From Candidatus Limnocylindrales bacterium (lineage in GTDB: Bacteria > Moduliflexota > Moduliflexia > Moduliflexales > JAUQPW01), in contig DATMBG010000033.1 of NCBI GenBank assembly GCA_035559535.1, forward strand, positions 1-61,572: a stretch of 61,572 bases of DNA, in the 5' to 3' direction. Positions 44,092 to 53,596 of the stretch are shown piece after piece; the first letter of the stretch is position 1; the number at the start of each line of letters is the position of its first letter. The notes under the pieces are model-generated. The model was not told where the DNA came from. It did no database searches and was given only the letters and a program-made list of their open reading frames with translations. Both the position numbers and the translations under genes were made by a program.

Positions 44092-44826
44092 TTATCTCTC
44101 ATAGGTCCTGCGCCATTGGTCAACCGTGGAGGTTTGATCGGGACAATAAGCCTCTGTTCCCGTTATGAGAATTACAACCTCAAGCCGGGATTGATCCTTC
44201 GAAGTTTTTCCCCAGGATTGGATCGGAGGAAATGCAATCTCAGCGGTCAACTTAGGGATATCTCCACCTCTCATCAAACGACAAAAATAACCTGCCCGAT
44301 CCACCACATAGGGCTTCGTGTAGGATAGATGTTGTTGCAAATCAATATTTGATCGGGCCGCAAGATCTGTAAACCTTCCGTACATCAGATCATCCCTATT
44401 AGGACCTGCTTCAGAATAGTTACTTCCAGGCGCAGGAGTTGTATTGTTCTGTGCTGTGTTAAAGAGTGCGTCGTAGGCTTTTTGAATTTGATGGTCGCAA
44501 TAGGTTGAGATGGCATTGCGGAAGAACATATCGGCGACCTGACGTTTTGTGGATTCGTCCACATTCTGGATCGCTGCCGATGCCTGCTGGCGGTTGTTCT
44601 CGATAACCTTCGGAGCGCCTAATTGTTGGATGTCCTGGCAGATCTTCTTGGCTGCAGCAACTATTGCTTCAGGACTTTGTCTCATTCCTACTCCCATCCG
44701 TTGAGCATTTGTCACAACGATGGTATAGAAATCGTAATCTTTCTGGGACAAAGACTGTGCGCTGGCCTGCTGTAAGATTAAGTTCCAGAGTATTACAACA
44801 AAAATAAACCTGACTACTAACTCCAT
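44092..44826 (-). CDS. Secreted hypothetical protein
   Basis: This 244-residue exported protein (start ATG 44826 with GGAGG upstream, in preference to the ATG at 44865) has a signal peptide ending near A-S-A-Q. The mature part is mostly helical, with four cysteines (around I-C-Q-D, Y-C-D-H, F-C-R-L and Y-C-P-D) that could form disulfides. No family is recognised. It lies 55 bp from a tandem GC-rich palindrome upstream. It is in an otherwise sparse hypothetical region. Confidence 0.65.
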   Translation of the reverse strand: MELVVRFIFVVILWNLILQQASAQSLSQKDYDFYTIVVTNAQRMGVGMRQSPEAIVAAAKKICQDIQQLGAPKVIENNRQQASAAIQNVDESTKRQVADMFFRNAISTYCDHQIQKAYDALFNTAQNNTTPAPGSNYSEAGPNRDDLMYGRFTDLAARSNIDLQQHLSYTKPYVVDRAGYFCRLMRGGDIPKLTAEIAFPPIQSWGKTSKDQSRLEVVILITGTEAYCPDQTSTVDQWRRTYER

Positions 44827-44878
44827 GGGATTGCCTCCATTCATCAGGATGGTTATGCAGATCATCTCCCTTAAAGTA

Positions 44879-44924
44879 CGGGCGGGGGGCTTCCCGCCCG
44901 GTACGGGCGATCGGCCGATCGCCC
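44879..44924. repeat. Tandem GC-rich palindromes
   Basis: CGGGCGGG/CCCGCCCG (44879-44900) forms an 8-bp stem, and directly after it 44905-44924 is a perfect 20-bp palindrome with half-site GGGCGATCGG. Both are much more GC-rich than the surrounding DNA. They look like a mobile palindromic repeat unit. Confidence 0.75.
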
Positions 44925-45470
44925 CTATATAGCGTAACCCTTGAATTATTCCATCGGGAAATCTGACATGAGGGATCTACACAACACTCCTCAGAAGGTT
45001 AATATGAAGAAGATGAGATCGTGTGTTGTATTTATAAACCCGATAAGAAGGAATCAGTTAACCAGGAGGGAAAATTTTTTCAAAAATTCTCTAAAAACCT
45101 GGAAGTTGAAATCTGATATACCCTTCTACCAGGGTAAAGATCGGTCAGGTTCGCACAAAATCCTGCGGAGATAAACAAAAAACCTGCCCTGTAAAGTTCG
45201 ATTCCTGATCCAAGATCTTTGAATTTCCGGGTAAATGATGGGACAGGATCAGTTAAGGTAGATGACTCCTTCCGAGGATTCGTTAAAATTTTCTTGCCAA
45301 GCTCCTGAATGGGGGTATCAGTATTTTCTGTTTCGACCACCTGGGATTGGGTGTCAAAGGGTTATTTTATATTAAATCTAAGTAGAAATGCCGCCCAGAA
45401 TGGCCCTTAAATAGGGTAGCCACAAAGGACTACCCTATAGTTTAGGTGATGTTTCAACATGGAAACAGTA
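44925..45470. other. Intergenic region with a 9-bp hairpin
   Basis: About 540 bp hold no convincing gene, only short frames without good starts. At 45411-45438 ATAGGGTAG pairs with CTACCCTAT around a 10-nt loop. On the minus strand this may help terminate the D-aminoacylase gene, although no T-run is clear. Confidence 0.4.
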
Positions 45471-47180
45471 TTACACATCTGGAGTATAGAGGTTACTTCG
45501 AAGTACCTTACCCGGCAAAGAAGAACCCGTTGGGTGTGCATTTAAAGAAGGCGTAAGCTTTCCATTTTCTAAGAGGGGAACTCCATTTACAAAAGAATAA
45601 TAAATACCACGGGATTTTGAAATCAGGCGTTCACCTCCCCCCGGCAAATCACGGACCAGTTCGGTGGGTTCTGTGTGAATAGCATCTGGATCAAAGATAA
45701 CCAGATCGGCTGCTTTACCCACTTCAATGCGACCCCGGTCTTTAATTCCATAGATTTGGGCAGGTACTGAAGTAAGTTTACGAATTCCCTCTTCCAGAGG
45801 CATAATTCTTTTTTCACGGATCCAATGGCCCAGGAAGTAACTACAGTAACCGGCATCGCAGAACAAAGTCAGGTGAGCTCCTGCATCGGAGGCCGCAATC
45901 AAGGTGTAAGGATGAATCAGGAGTTCGGCTACGTCGTCTTCTTTATTATTCATCAGCCTTACAAAGAATTCCATTTTTAGATCTTCCTCTAAAGACAGAT
46001 CAAAAAGGACATCTGAAGGATGCTTCCCCAATTCTTGACCTATTTCTACAAGGTTTCTTCCCAGCAGGGATTGATGTTTGGTCTGGGTCACTTTTTGAAC
46101 CTGTATGGTTTCCCAATCTCCGGCAAAAAGGCGGGATGGGAAGGTTGTGGTATCCTGTCGAAAAGCTGCACGGAAGTCAGGATCTCGGAGAACCTCCGGT
46201 CTTTTTTCAGGTGAGGCTTTAAATACTTGCTGCCAGCAAGGGAGCCCCTCAAAGACATAAGGATCTTCCATGCTGAAGCTCATGACAAGGGGGCGACAAC
46301 TTACTTGAGGATAAACTTCCAGACCCTGGTTGAAAAAAGCTTCTGTTTCCTTAAGCATTTGCCGATGATAATCCGGCTGGGCATTTTGCTGTAAAAGAAC
46401 CGCCCAGGTAACCGGTCGACCGGACTCCCTGGCCAGGCGTGCCCAGGGTTCCAAAGGAGAATAAAGGGCCGGAGTAACTTCAATAATCCCCCGTTTATAA
46501 GAGCCGATGACCCGGCCAAGTTCTAAGAACTCCTGTTCAGAAGCCAATCGACTCGAAACAGGTTTTCCATCCCCACCAATATGGGTTGTGGCGGTGGAAG
46601 ATCCTATTCCAAAAGCCCCGGCTTCCATGGCTTCTCGAACAATCTGTTTCATGGCCTCCAGCTCAGTCGGGGTTGCTTCTCGCTCAGAAGCCTCAGGACC
46701 CATGGCATATTGGCGGATGGTGGAATGACCCATCAAAGCCACCACGTTGAGTCCTACTCCTTGCTTTTCCAGGGCATTCAAATATTCCGGGATGGTTTCA
46801 AAGTTCCACCGAATCCCTTTTTGCATGGCTTCCAGGGACATTCCTTCCACCTTTTCCAGGGTTCGCATAATTAATTCCCGATCCTGGGGACGACAGGGTG
46901 CTATAGTAAAACCACAATTTCCAATGATAACCGTAGTAATTCCATGCCAGCAGGATGGAGTAGCCAGAGGATCCCAGGTAAATTGAGCATCATAATGGGT
47001 GTGGGGATCTATAAAACCCGGACTGACTGCTAACCCCTCTGCATTTATAACCCGCCCAGCCGAACCGCTCACAGATCCTATCTCAGCTATCTTTCCATTT
47101 TGAATGGCTATATCCCCTTTAAAACCCGGCTTTCCAGAGCCATCATAAATGTAACCATTTTTAATAATAACATCAAACAT
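45471..47180 (-). CDS. D-aminoacylase/N-acyl-D-amino-acid deacylase family amidohydrolase
   Basis: This metal-dependent amidohydrolase has 569 residues from the ATG at 47180. The family start M-F-D-V-I-I-K-N-G-Y-I-Y-D-G-S-G-K is at residue 1, so the upstream in-frame start at 47240 is rejected. The metal site H-T-H-Y-D-A-Q lies near residue 64, and V-I-I-G-N-C-G-F-T near residue 88. D-A-G-A-H lies near residue 440. Substrates of the family are N-acylated D-amino acids or related ureas and amides, and the exact one is unknown. There is no signal peptide. Confidence 0.87.
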   Translation of the reverse strand: MFDVIIKNGYIYDGSGKPGFKGDIAIQNGKIAEIGSVSGSAGRVINAEGLAVSPGFIDPHTHYDAQFTWDPLATPSCWHGITTVIIGNCGFTIAPCRPQDRELIMRTLEKVEGMSLEAMQKGIRWNFETIPEYLNALEKQGVGLNVVALMGHSTIRQYAMGPEASEREATPTELEAMKQIVREAMEAGAFGIGSSTATTHIGGDGKPVSSRLASEQEFLELGRVIGSYKRGIIEVTPALYSPLEPWARLARESGRPVTWAVLLQQNAQPDYHRQMLKETEAFFNQGLEVYPQVSCRPLVMSFSMEDPYVFEGLPCWQQVFKASPEKRPEVLRDPDFRAAFRQDTTTFPSRLFAGDWETIQVQKVTQTKHQSLLGRNLVEIGQELGKHPSDVLFDLSLEEDLKMEFFVRLMNNKEDDVAELLIHPYTLIAASDAGAHLTLFCDAGYCSYFLGHWIREKRIMPLEEGIRKLTSVPAQIYGIKDRGRIEVGKAADLVIFDPDAIHTEPTELVRDLPGGGERLISKSRGIYYSFVNGVPLLENGKLTPSLNAHPTGSSLPGKVLRSNLYTPDV

Positions 47181-47372
47181 ACAGGCAGTCTGTGGACCAC
47201 TATCGGTCGTTAAAGAGTCATTACAGATAAGTACCAACAACCGACAATGGAGAACAGACGATAACCGATTATTTTTATCTCTTTAAAGGAATTTCACCAT
47301 TGCCAGGGAAACCCAGAAAAGTATCTTGGTAATCTACAACCCTCCTCCAATTTCAAAAACTTCCAGATTCAT

Positions 47373-48191
47373 CTATCGGAGAAAAAGGATGAGAATAAAA
47401 ATCCCTAAGCCAATCCGGTAAAATACAAACAGATCAAAAGTATGGGATCGAACTAACCGGAGGAGAATCTTAATGGCCAGGATTCCACTGAGCATAGAAG
47501 CCAAAAATCCAATGACCAGATAAGAAATTCCTCCCGCAGGAATTCCTTTGTGAAGGAGCTGTAACAGTTTAAGACCGCCGGCGCCTGCTGTAATCGGAGC
47601 ACTCAAGAGAAAGGAAAATCGGATAGCCAATTCTCGATCTAACTTAGAAAATAATCCGGCCGTTATCGTCATACCCGAACGAGAAACCCCTGGAATTAAA
47701 GCTACCGCCTGGGCACAACCGATAATAAGAACTTCTTTCCAACCAAGCATTTCTATCTGCTTGATGGGTTGTTTGATCTGCTCGGAATATCGATCTGCCA
47801 GCCAAAGTAGAATAGCAAAAATAATAAGCATACTGGCTACGAGGATTCCAGAGCGAACGTGGGTCTCGATAAACTCATCTAAAAGTTTTCCGGCCACTGC
47901 TGCAGGAATAGAACCGATCAGAATCTTCACCCCTACCTCCTGATTTAAATTTTCCCACCTACCTTTAAGCATCATCATTACGGAATTTTTAACTATCTCA
48001 AATAACTCGTATCTGAAAAAGAGCAGAACGGCCATTAAAGTCCCTAAATGCAAGATAGCGTCAAAGGCCAATCCCTGATCAGGCCAATGAAGGAGGTGGG
48101 GTATAAGTATAAGATGGCCTGAGCTGGAGACAGGTAAAAACTCTGTAAGACCTTGAACAACTCCGAGAACGAAAGCTTGTAAAGTCGTCAT
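47373..48191 (-). CDS. uppP: Undecaprenyl-diphosphatase UppP
   Basis: This membrane phosphatase recycles undecaprenyl diphosphate for cell-wall synthesis and gives bacitracin resistance. It has 272 residues from the ATG at 48191, which has AGAGG upstream. Motifs are G-L-T-E-F-L-P-V-S-S-S-G-H near residue 14 and P-G-V-S-R-S-G-M-T near residue 167. Eight hydrophobic helices fit the family. The length and ends are normal. Confidence 0.95.
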   Translation of the reverse strand: MTTLQAFVLGVVQGLTEFLPVSSSGHLILIPHLLHWPDQGLAFDAILHLGTLMAVLLFFRYELFEIVKNSVMMMLKGRWENLNQEVGVKILIGSIPAAVAGKLLDEFIETHVRSGILVASMLIIFAILLWLADRYSEQIKQPIKQIEMLGWKEVLIIGCAQAVALIPGVSRSGMTITAGLFSKLDRELAIRFSFLLSAPITAGAGGLKLLQLLHKGIPAGGISYLVIGFLASMLSGILAIKILLRLVRSHTFDLFVFYRIGLGIFILILFLR

Positions 48192-48420
48192 AATACAACC
48201 TCTGTTTCTCAGAAAGACGTTTAAACCCGAATCCATCATTTGAAAGATTTACTTGTAAGTTCTTTTACAGTAAGATACTTTGTAGGGAAAGTCAATTAAA
48301 AGTCGATTAAAATCTGGAAATTTACCCTTGCTTTTAACAGAAGATCTGATGCAAAATCAAATGGATGGGGAATTCTTTTAACCGAAGGTAACTTTCACCC
48401 AAGTTCAGGAGGTAAAAGAT

Positions 48421-48699
48421 ATGGCCCAAAAAATATCTGTCATCACCGAGACCGAAGAAAAAATTGAGACGAGTCTACCGGCTAAAGTGATTTTATTTAA
48501 CGACGATTATCACACCTTTGAAGAAGTTATTGCTCAAATTATAAAGGCTATTCGTTGTTCTCGGGAAGAAGCAGAATTAATTACCTGGGAAGCTCATACC
48601 AAAGGAAGAGCCATTGTAATCACCGGCGAATTAGAGGAGTGCTTACGGGTTAGTCGAGTTCTGGAAGAAATCGAATTACGCACCCAGGTGGAGATCTAG
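48421..48699 (+). CDS. clpS: ClpS adaptor protein
   Basis: ClpS delivers N-degron substrates to the ClpA unfoldase. At 92 residues it has the typical [11 protein letters not shown] near residue 27, A-x-x-K-G-R-A-I-V near residue 62 and the E-L-x-T-Q-V-E-like C-terminus. CAGGAGG precedes the ATG. clpA is not adjacent here. It is followed after 93 bp by the hybrid kinase gene. Confidence 0.93.
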   Translation: MAQKISVITETEEKIETSLPAKVILFNDDYHTFEEVIAQIIKAIRCSREEAELITWEAHTKGRAIVITGELEECLRVSRVLEEIELRTQVEI

Positions 48700-48792
48700 G
48701 GAAAAAAGGATGGTCCAAATTTTGCTGAGAAAAATCTTGACCTGAAAGAGAGTTCCTGATAGGTAGAAAAAATTGGGCTAGAAGGATTAAAA

Positions 48793-50511
48793 ATGTCTAA
48801 AATGAGCTTGGTGGGCAGTAAAATTTTAGTCTTAGATGAGGATCCAAACACATGGCGTATCCTGAAAAAAATCCTGATCCCTAAGGGCTGTACCATCCTT
48901 CCGTCAAATTCTTATGAGGAAGGCAAAAAATATTTAACTCAATTCTCTATGGATCTGATTCTGATAGAGATTTCCCTGGGTGAAGGAAAGGGTCTTTTGT
49001 TTGCCGAAGAACTGAGGAAAAATCATCCTTATTTACCCATCATTATTCTTACTTCAGAGATATCTCTACAAGCGATTAAAAAAGCAATAAAGTTAGGCGT
49101 TTCGGATTATATTCTTAAACCTCCTGATCCTATGGAGTTGCTCGACTCGATCCGTGAAGCAATCAGCCGATATAAACAAACCCTGTTGGATCAAGCTATC
49201 CTCAAGAACTCCAGGCAATATTTCGAAGAGCTCATAACCCTGATGGAAGTAAGTAAAATCACCAATTCCTTTGAACACATTGATTTACTCCTCCAACGGG
49301 TTGTCGAAATAGTTTCTCAAATTTTGGATGTAGAAACAGTCTCTTTAATGGGGATCCAGGAAGATACCCAAGAATTGGCTGTATTGGCCTATATAGGACC
49401 TGAGAAACAAATTGTGGAAAACGCGCGAGTTCCCATAGGGACAGGGATTTCGGGATGGGTTGCTCAACAAGGCAAACCCTTGCTTATTAATAATATTGAG
49501 AAGAGTGAAAAATTCAAGAAGTTCAGAAAAAAAACTCTCGATCAATATAAAAATGACTCTCTTTTATGTGTCCCCTTGAAGATCAAAGACCGTGTGATTG
49601 GGGTTCTCAACGTGAATAATAAAAAATCAGGCAAGGCCTTTGATCTACATGACCTGGATCTTCTAAGGGGCATCTCCAATCCCATCGCCCTGGCCATTGA
49701 AAACGCCTGGCTCTATGAGAAGCTCCAAATCAAGGCCCGAGAACTTGAACGGCTCAATAAAGAACTCCAGCAACTGGATCAAATGAAGTCCAATTTTATC
49801 AGCAATATTTCCCATGAAATCCGAACCCCGTTGACTTCGATCAACGGATATGCTGAACTTCTTCTGGAGATGGGAAATAAACTTTCTCCTGAAAAAGGAA
49901 AAGAATTTCTTCAGGCCATTTTAGAATCTGGAAAGCAAATTTCGATTCTTCTGGATCAAATTGCAGAATTTAGTTTAGTCGAATCCGATAAGGTGAAATG
50001 GAATATCAGACCCGTCCTTTTGCATCCTCTTATCACCAGAATTATCGATAGGTTCCAAACCCATCTCGAGAAAAAACAAATAACCCTCACTTATCAACCT
50101 TCAGATAGAAGCCTTCAGGTATATGCTGATGAAGAGAAAATAGATCGGGTTTTATGTCACTTTATGGACAATGCTATTAAATTTAACAAAGAAAAGGGAA
50201 AGATCGACATCAAAATGGAAGAAGTTCAGCGGAAGGAGTGTCATCCTTTTGTTAAGGTTTCCATTACCGATACGGGTATAGGAATTTCTAAGGAGAATAC
50301 CTCCTATCTGTTTACAAAATTCAATCAACTCGGTAATATTTTAACAGAAAAACCACCTGGGGTGGGTTTAGGATTAGCCTTCTGTAAGGAAATTATCAGT
50401 CGTCATCGAGGAGAGATTGGGGTTGAAAGTGAACCTAAAAAGGGGAGTACCTTCTACTTTACCCTACCCCTGGTAACTGAAGGGAAAGAGTCGTATATTG
50501 TTCGTAGTTAA
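48793..50511 (+). CDS. Receiver-GAF-histidine kinase protein with Glu at the phospho-site
   Basis: This is a 572-residue cytoplasmic signalling protein. Residues 8-128 form a receiver-like domain with acidic L-D-E-D, the switch Thr in I-L-T-S and Lys in L-K-P-P, but the phosphoacceptor position reads D-L-I-L-I-E-I-S-L instead of I-D. A GAF domain spans about 150-315, then a helical linker and HisKA with S-H-E-I-R-T-P-L near residue 340. A HATPase follows with D-N-A-I-K-F-N, D-T-G-I-G-I and G-V-G-L-G-L-A-F. The N-terminal domain could be a degenerate or phosphomimetic input. No partner regulator is adjacent. Confidence 0.9.
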   Translation: MSKMSLVGSKILVLDEDPNTWRILKKILIPKGCTILPSNSYEEGKKYLTQFSMDLILIEISLGEGKGLLFAEELRKNHPYLPIIILTSEISLQAIKKAIKLGVSDYILKPPDPMELLDSIREAISRYKQTLLDQAILKNSRQYFEELITLMEVSKITNSFEHIDLLLQRVVEIVSQILDVETVSLMGIQEDTQELAVLAYIGPEKQIVENARVPIGTGISGWVAQQGKPLLINNIEKSEKFKKFRKKTLDQYKNDSLLCVPLKIKDRVIGVLNVNNKKSGKAFDLHDLDLLRGISNPIALAIENAWLYEKLQIKARELERLNKELQQLDQMKSNFISNISHEIRTPLTSINGYAELLLEMGNKLSPEKGKEFLQAILESGKQISILLDQIAEFSLVESDKVKWNIRPVLLHPLITRIIDRFQTHLEKKQITLTYQPSDRSLQVYADEEKIDRVLCHFMDNAIKFNKEKGKIDIKMEEVQRKECHPFVKVSITDTGIGISKENTSYLFTKFNQLGNILTEKPPGVGLGLAFCKEIISRHRGEIGVESEPKKGSTFYFTLPLVTEGKESYIVRS

Positions 50512-50618
50512 TTGTTCATTGTTGGGGGTCAGTGGATCCGATAACTTTGACTACCTGCCAGGGTCGTCTTAAGTTATCGGTTTAAACAAAAAACAACGAA
50601 CAATAAACAACGAACAAT
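50511..50618. repeat. Palindromic repeat between the kinase gene and hflX
   Basis: ATTGTTCATTGTT (50511-50523) opposes two copies of AACAACGAACAAT (50592-50604 and 50606-50618). Inside, CCGATAACTT (50538-50547) pairs exactly with AAGTTATCGG (50571-50580). It could act as a transcription terminator or be a small mobile repeat. Confidence 0.6.
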
Positions 50619-50640
50619 CAGTAAGTCGAGGTGAAATTCT

Positions 50641-52326
50641 ATTCATAAACTTTATGGTAATTTAATCGGTTTAAAACCTAATGAACTGAAAAGAATTGAA
50701 CATATCTACCGAAGAAAGATTCCTGCCACCAAAGTCATTACCCAAGAACTGGCTCGCTATTTAACGGAAATTTCCCAGGAAATAGGAAGGCAGATTGGAA
50801 TTCTGGTCAATCGTCGAGGAAATATTGAATATGTCATCGTAGGAGATGCCAAAAGTATTTTTATCCCGGATCTAAGGGGATTCCGTAAAGGATCAAGCCG
50901 ACTTCTGGGGCTTCGATGTTTACATACCCATTTGAAAGGAGAGCCATTAAGCCAGGAAGATTTAATGGATCTGGCCTTACTCCGATTAGACCTCATGGGG
51001 GCTATTAGTGTGCAGCCAGATGGTCTCCCGGGTTTTGCTTACTTGGCTCATCTCCTTCCTAAAAATCTGGAAAACAAGAACTGGCTACTGCTGGATCCTG
51101 TCCACCCCAGCCAGCTGGAGCTGGATTTTGAGCAATTGATTCGATCCCTGGAAGAAGAGTTTGCTCGAGTTCAGGGGGTTAGAGAGTTAGGAGATAACCG
51201 TGAACGGGCCATTTTGGTGAGTGTAACGTCTGGGAGTAAATTCGAGGCAGAGGATTCTTTAGCAGAGCTTAAAGAACTGGCAAGATCCAGCGGAATTCTG
51301 GTCCTGGATTCGGTTCTTCAACATCGTCCGAAACCAGACCCGAAGTTTTTAATGGGAAAAGGAAAACTTCAAGAGCTGGTTCTAAAAGCTCTCCAACTGG
51401 GAGCCGATCTTTTGGTATTTGATCAGGAGTTAACTCCTGCCCAGGTGAGAACCCTGGCAGATTTTACAGATCTTAAAATCATTGATCGGGCTCAACTTAT
51501 TCTGGATATTTTTGCTCAACGGGCTCACAGCCGAGTTGGAAAGGTCCAGGTGGAACTTGCTCAGCTCAAATATATGCTTCCCAGGCTCTCCACCCGAGAT
51601 GATGCATTATCTCGCTTAACCGGAGGTATTGGAGGGAGAGGACCCGGTGAAACAAAGCTAGAAGTTGATCGCAGACGGGTAAAAGATCGCATCCATCGAT
51701 TAGAAAATGAACTCAAACATCTGGCAAAAGGTCGAGAACAACGCCGGTCTCGACGCCTTAAGAAGGAATTACCCATTGTTTCCATTGTAGGCTATACCAA
51801 TGCCGGAAAATCTACTTTACTTAATGCCTTAACCCACAGTCAGGTATATGTAGAGGACCAATTATTTGCTACTTTGGATCCAACCAGTCGAAGGCTTCGT
51901 TTCCCCCGAGATTTAGAAGTAATTATCACGGATACGGTCGGATTTATTCGAGATCTTCCTAAAGATCTCATGGAGGCTTTCCGATCTACCCTCGATGAAC
52001 TGGAAGATGCCGATTTACTCTTGCATGTCGTTGATGTAAGCAATCCTCGATTTGAAGAACAGATTCAGGCCGTTAACAAAATTCTCTATGAGCTCGGGTT
52101 GCATACCAAACCCACATTAATAGTCTTTAATAAAGAAGATAAAGTAGATCCCAAATTAGTCGAGAATCTATGCAGGCTTTATCAGGCGGTTTCTATATCG
52201 GCTCTTCAACCCAATACCCTCTTTAAACTAACCCAGCGGATGGAGAAAGAGCTGATCCGGATACTTGCCCAAAACCCCCTTTCGTTAGAGAAGGAAGAGG
52301 GAGAGAAAGTTCTTGCCTATAACTAA
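50641..52326 (+). CDS. hflX: HflX-type GTPase with apparent ATT start
   Basis: HflX is a ribosome-associated GTPase that splits stalled ribosomes. The GTPase domain shows G-Y-T-N-A-G-K-S-T near residue 380, D-T-V-G-F near 425 and N-K-E-D near 493, and the glycine-rich G-G-I-G-G-R-G-P-G-E linker is present. The frame extends 97 codons upstream of the first TTG (50932) and encodes family-typical sequence (K-L-Y-G-N-L-I-G-L-K-P-N, then I-Y-R-R-K-I-P-A-T). No ATG, GTG or TTG precedes this. GAGGTGA lies 6 nt before ATT at 50641. The protein would be 561 residues, normal for the long-form family. Confidence 0.85.
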   Translation: MHKLYGNLIGLKPNELKRIEHIYRRKIPATKVITQELARYLTEISQEIGRQIGILVNRRGNIEYVIVGDAKSIFIPDLRGFRKGSSRLLGLRCLHTHLKGEPLSQEDLMDLALLRLDLMGAISVQPDGLPGFAYLAHLLPKNLENKNWLLLDPVHPSQLELDFEQLIRSLEEEFARVQGVRELGDNRERAILVSVTSGSKFEAEDSLAELKELARSSGILVLDSVLQHRPKPDPKFLMGKGKLQELVLKALQLGADLLVFDQELTPAQVRTLADFTDLKIIDRAQLILDIFAQRAHSRVGKVQVELAQLKYMLPRLSTRDDALSRLTGGIGGRGPGETKLEVDRRRVKDRIHRLENELKHLAKGREQRRSRRLKKELPIVSIVGYTNAGKSTLLNALTHSQVYVEDQLFATLDPTSRRLRFPRDLEVIITDTVGFIRDLPKDLMEAFRSTLDELEDADLLLHVVDVSNPRFEEQIQAVNKILYELGLHTKPTLIVFNKEDKVDPKLVENLCRLYQAVSISALQPNTLFKLTQRMEKELIRILAQNPLSLEKEEGEKVLAYN

Positions 52327-52435
52327 GCCCAGGTGGGTCAAAGCAAAAATAAAACGTAAGTAGCCCTCACCTCCAAGGACCAAGAGTCCAAAAAAGAAAT
52401 AACCGATTTTTCCTTATGGCAGGGATGTCCTGGGG

Positions 52436-53596
52436 GTGAAGGCTTTACGTTTTAGAATGAAATTTCTCCGATCTATTTTTAAGCGAGATTATCAAGAATA
52501 CATAAGACGGGGGAACCTTTTCTTTCAAGAAGGAAAGTGGCATTCGGCTCTTATAGAATACCAAAAAGCTCTGGAAATGTTGGGACCCCAAGAAGAACCC
52601 ATCCATAGATGGATTGAAGAAAAACTACAAAACTCCAGGATTAATCTGGCGGTGGAATATGTTCAAAAAGGGGATACTTATGCGAACGACCAACAATGGG
52701 ACCTCGCCATAGAAGCCTACCAAACGGCCAAAGAGTTATATGGAGAATTTGCTCCGGAGATCGATGAGATTCAGGAAAAACTAGAAATTGCCCTGGAAAT
52801 GCATCAAGAAAAAACGCTCAGCGAAAGATTAAAACATATCGGGCTGGAAGATTCCCTGGGATTTGGCTTTGCAGAACTCAGAAGAATTAAGAATTTCGGT
52901 CTTTATCAAATTGCACCCTATGATATTAGATTCGATGATAGCCGCCACTTTACAGATCGACAAATTGCAGACCTCAAAGCCCGGCTTAAGTTGAACCCTG
53001 AAGACCCGGATCTCCATTTTGACCTGGGAATGGTATATGCGCGATATGGTTTTTTGACCAAGGCCATCGAGGAAATGAAAAAGGTTATCCAAATTTACCC
53101 TACCCACTCAGAAGCCCACTTTGTCCTGGGAAACCTCTATTCGGATTATGGAGATTTACAAGAAAGCCTTCGCTTCCTTAGGAGAAGTATCGAATTGGAT
53201 CCGAAATTCGAACTGGCTTATTACTATCTGGGTCAGCTATATGAAAAACTTCAAGATCCCTCTAAAGCCGAGGAAATGTATCTTAAATTCATCAGACAAC
53301 AGGCAAAAACGGCCATCCTGGATGAAAATGCCCTCCAAGGGTATTTAGCTCTCGGTCATCTTTATAAAAAGCAGGGTCAATATCTGCAGGCTTCGGCCAC
53401 CCTTCAACAATACCTCGAGAAAGATCCCTCCAACGAGGAAGTCTATGCCTGCCTGGGAGAAATTTATACACTCATGGAAGACTGGGAAAAGGCCTCCCAG
53501 TGCTGGAAAAAAGTTCTGGAATTGGAGCCGGAAAGTGAGTTGGCTAAAGAAGCCAGGCAGCATTTAAAAGAACTGGTCGATAAGAAAAAAGGCTAA
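52436..53596 (+). CDS. Tetratricopeptide repeat protein
   Basis: This is a soluble TPR protein of 386 residues, made mostly of helical repeats such as A-L-I-E-Y-Q-K-A-L-E near residue 38, A-I-E-A-Y-Q-T-A-K-E near 85, and from residue 190 a regular array (P-D-L-H-F-D-L-G-M-V-Y-A-R-Y-G and P-T-H-S-E-A-H-F-V-L-G-N-L-Y-S-D-Y-G). It has no catalytic domain or signal, so it probably acts as a protein scaffold. A GTG start at 52436 is used. An ATG at 52457 is an alternative. Confidence 0.83.
   Translation: MKALRFRMKFLRSIFKRDYQEYIRRGNLFFQEGKWHSALIEYQKALEMLGPQEEPIHRWIEEKLQNSRINLAVEYVQKGDTYANDQQWDLAIEAYQTAKELYGEFAPEIDEIQEKLEIALEMHQEKTLSERLKHIGLEDSLGFGFAELRRIKNFGLYQIAPYDIRFDDSRHFTDRQIADLKARLKLNPEDPDLHFDLGMVYARYGFLTKAIEEMKKVIQIYPTHSEAHFVLGNLYSDYGDLQESLRFLRRSIELDPKFELAYYYLGQLYEKLQDPSKAEEMYLKFIRQQAKTAILDENALQGYLALGHLYKKQGQYLQASATLQQYLEKDPSNEEVYACLGEIYTLMEDWEKASQCWKKVLELEPESELAKEARQHLKELVDKKKG

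Noticed and set aside
44941-45340. Two overlapping short frames on opposite strands
   Set aside because: Neither has a good start signal or known motif, and both lie in low-complexity intergenic DNA.
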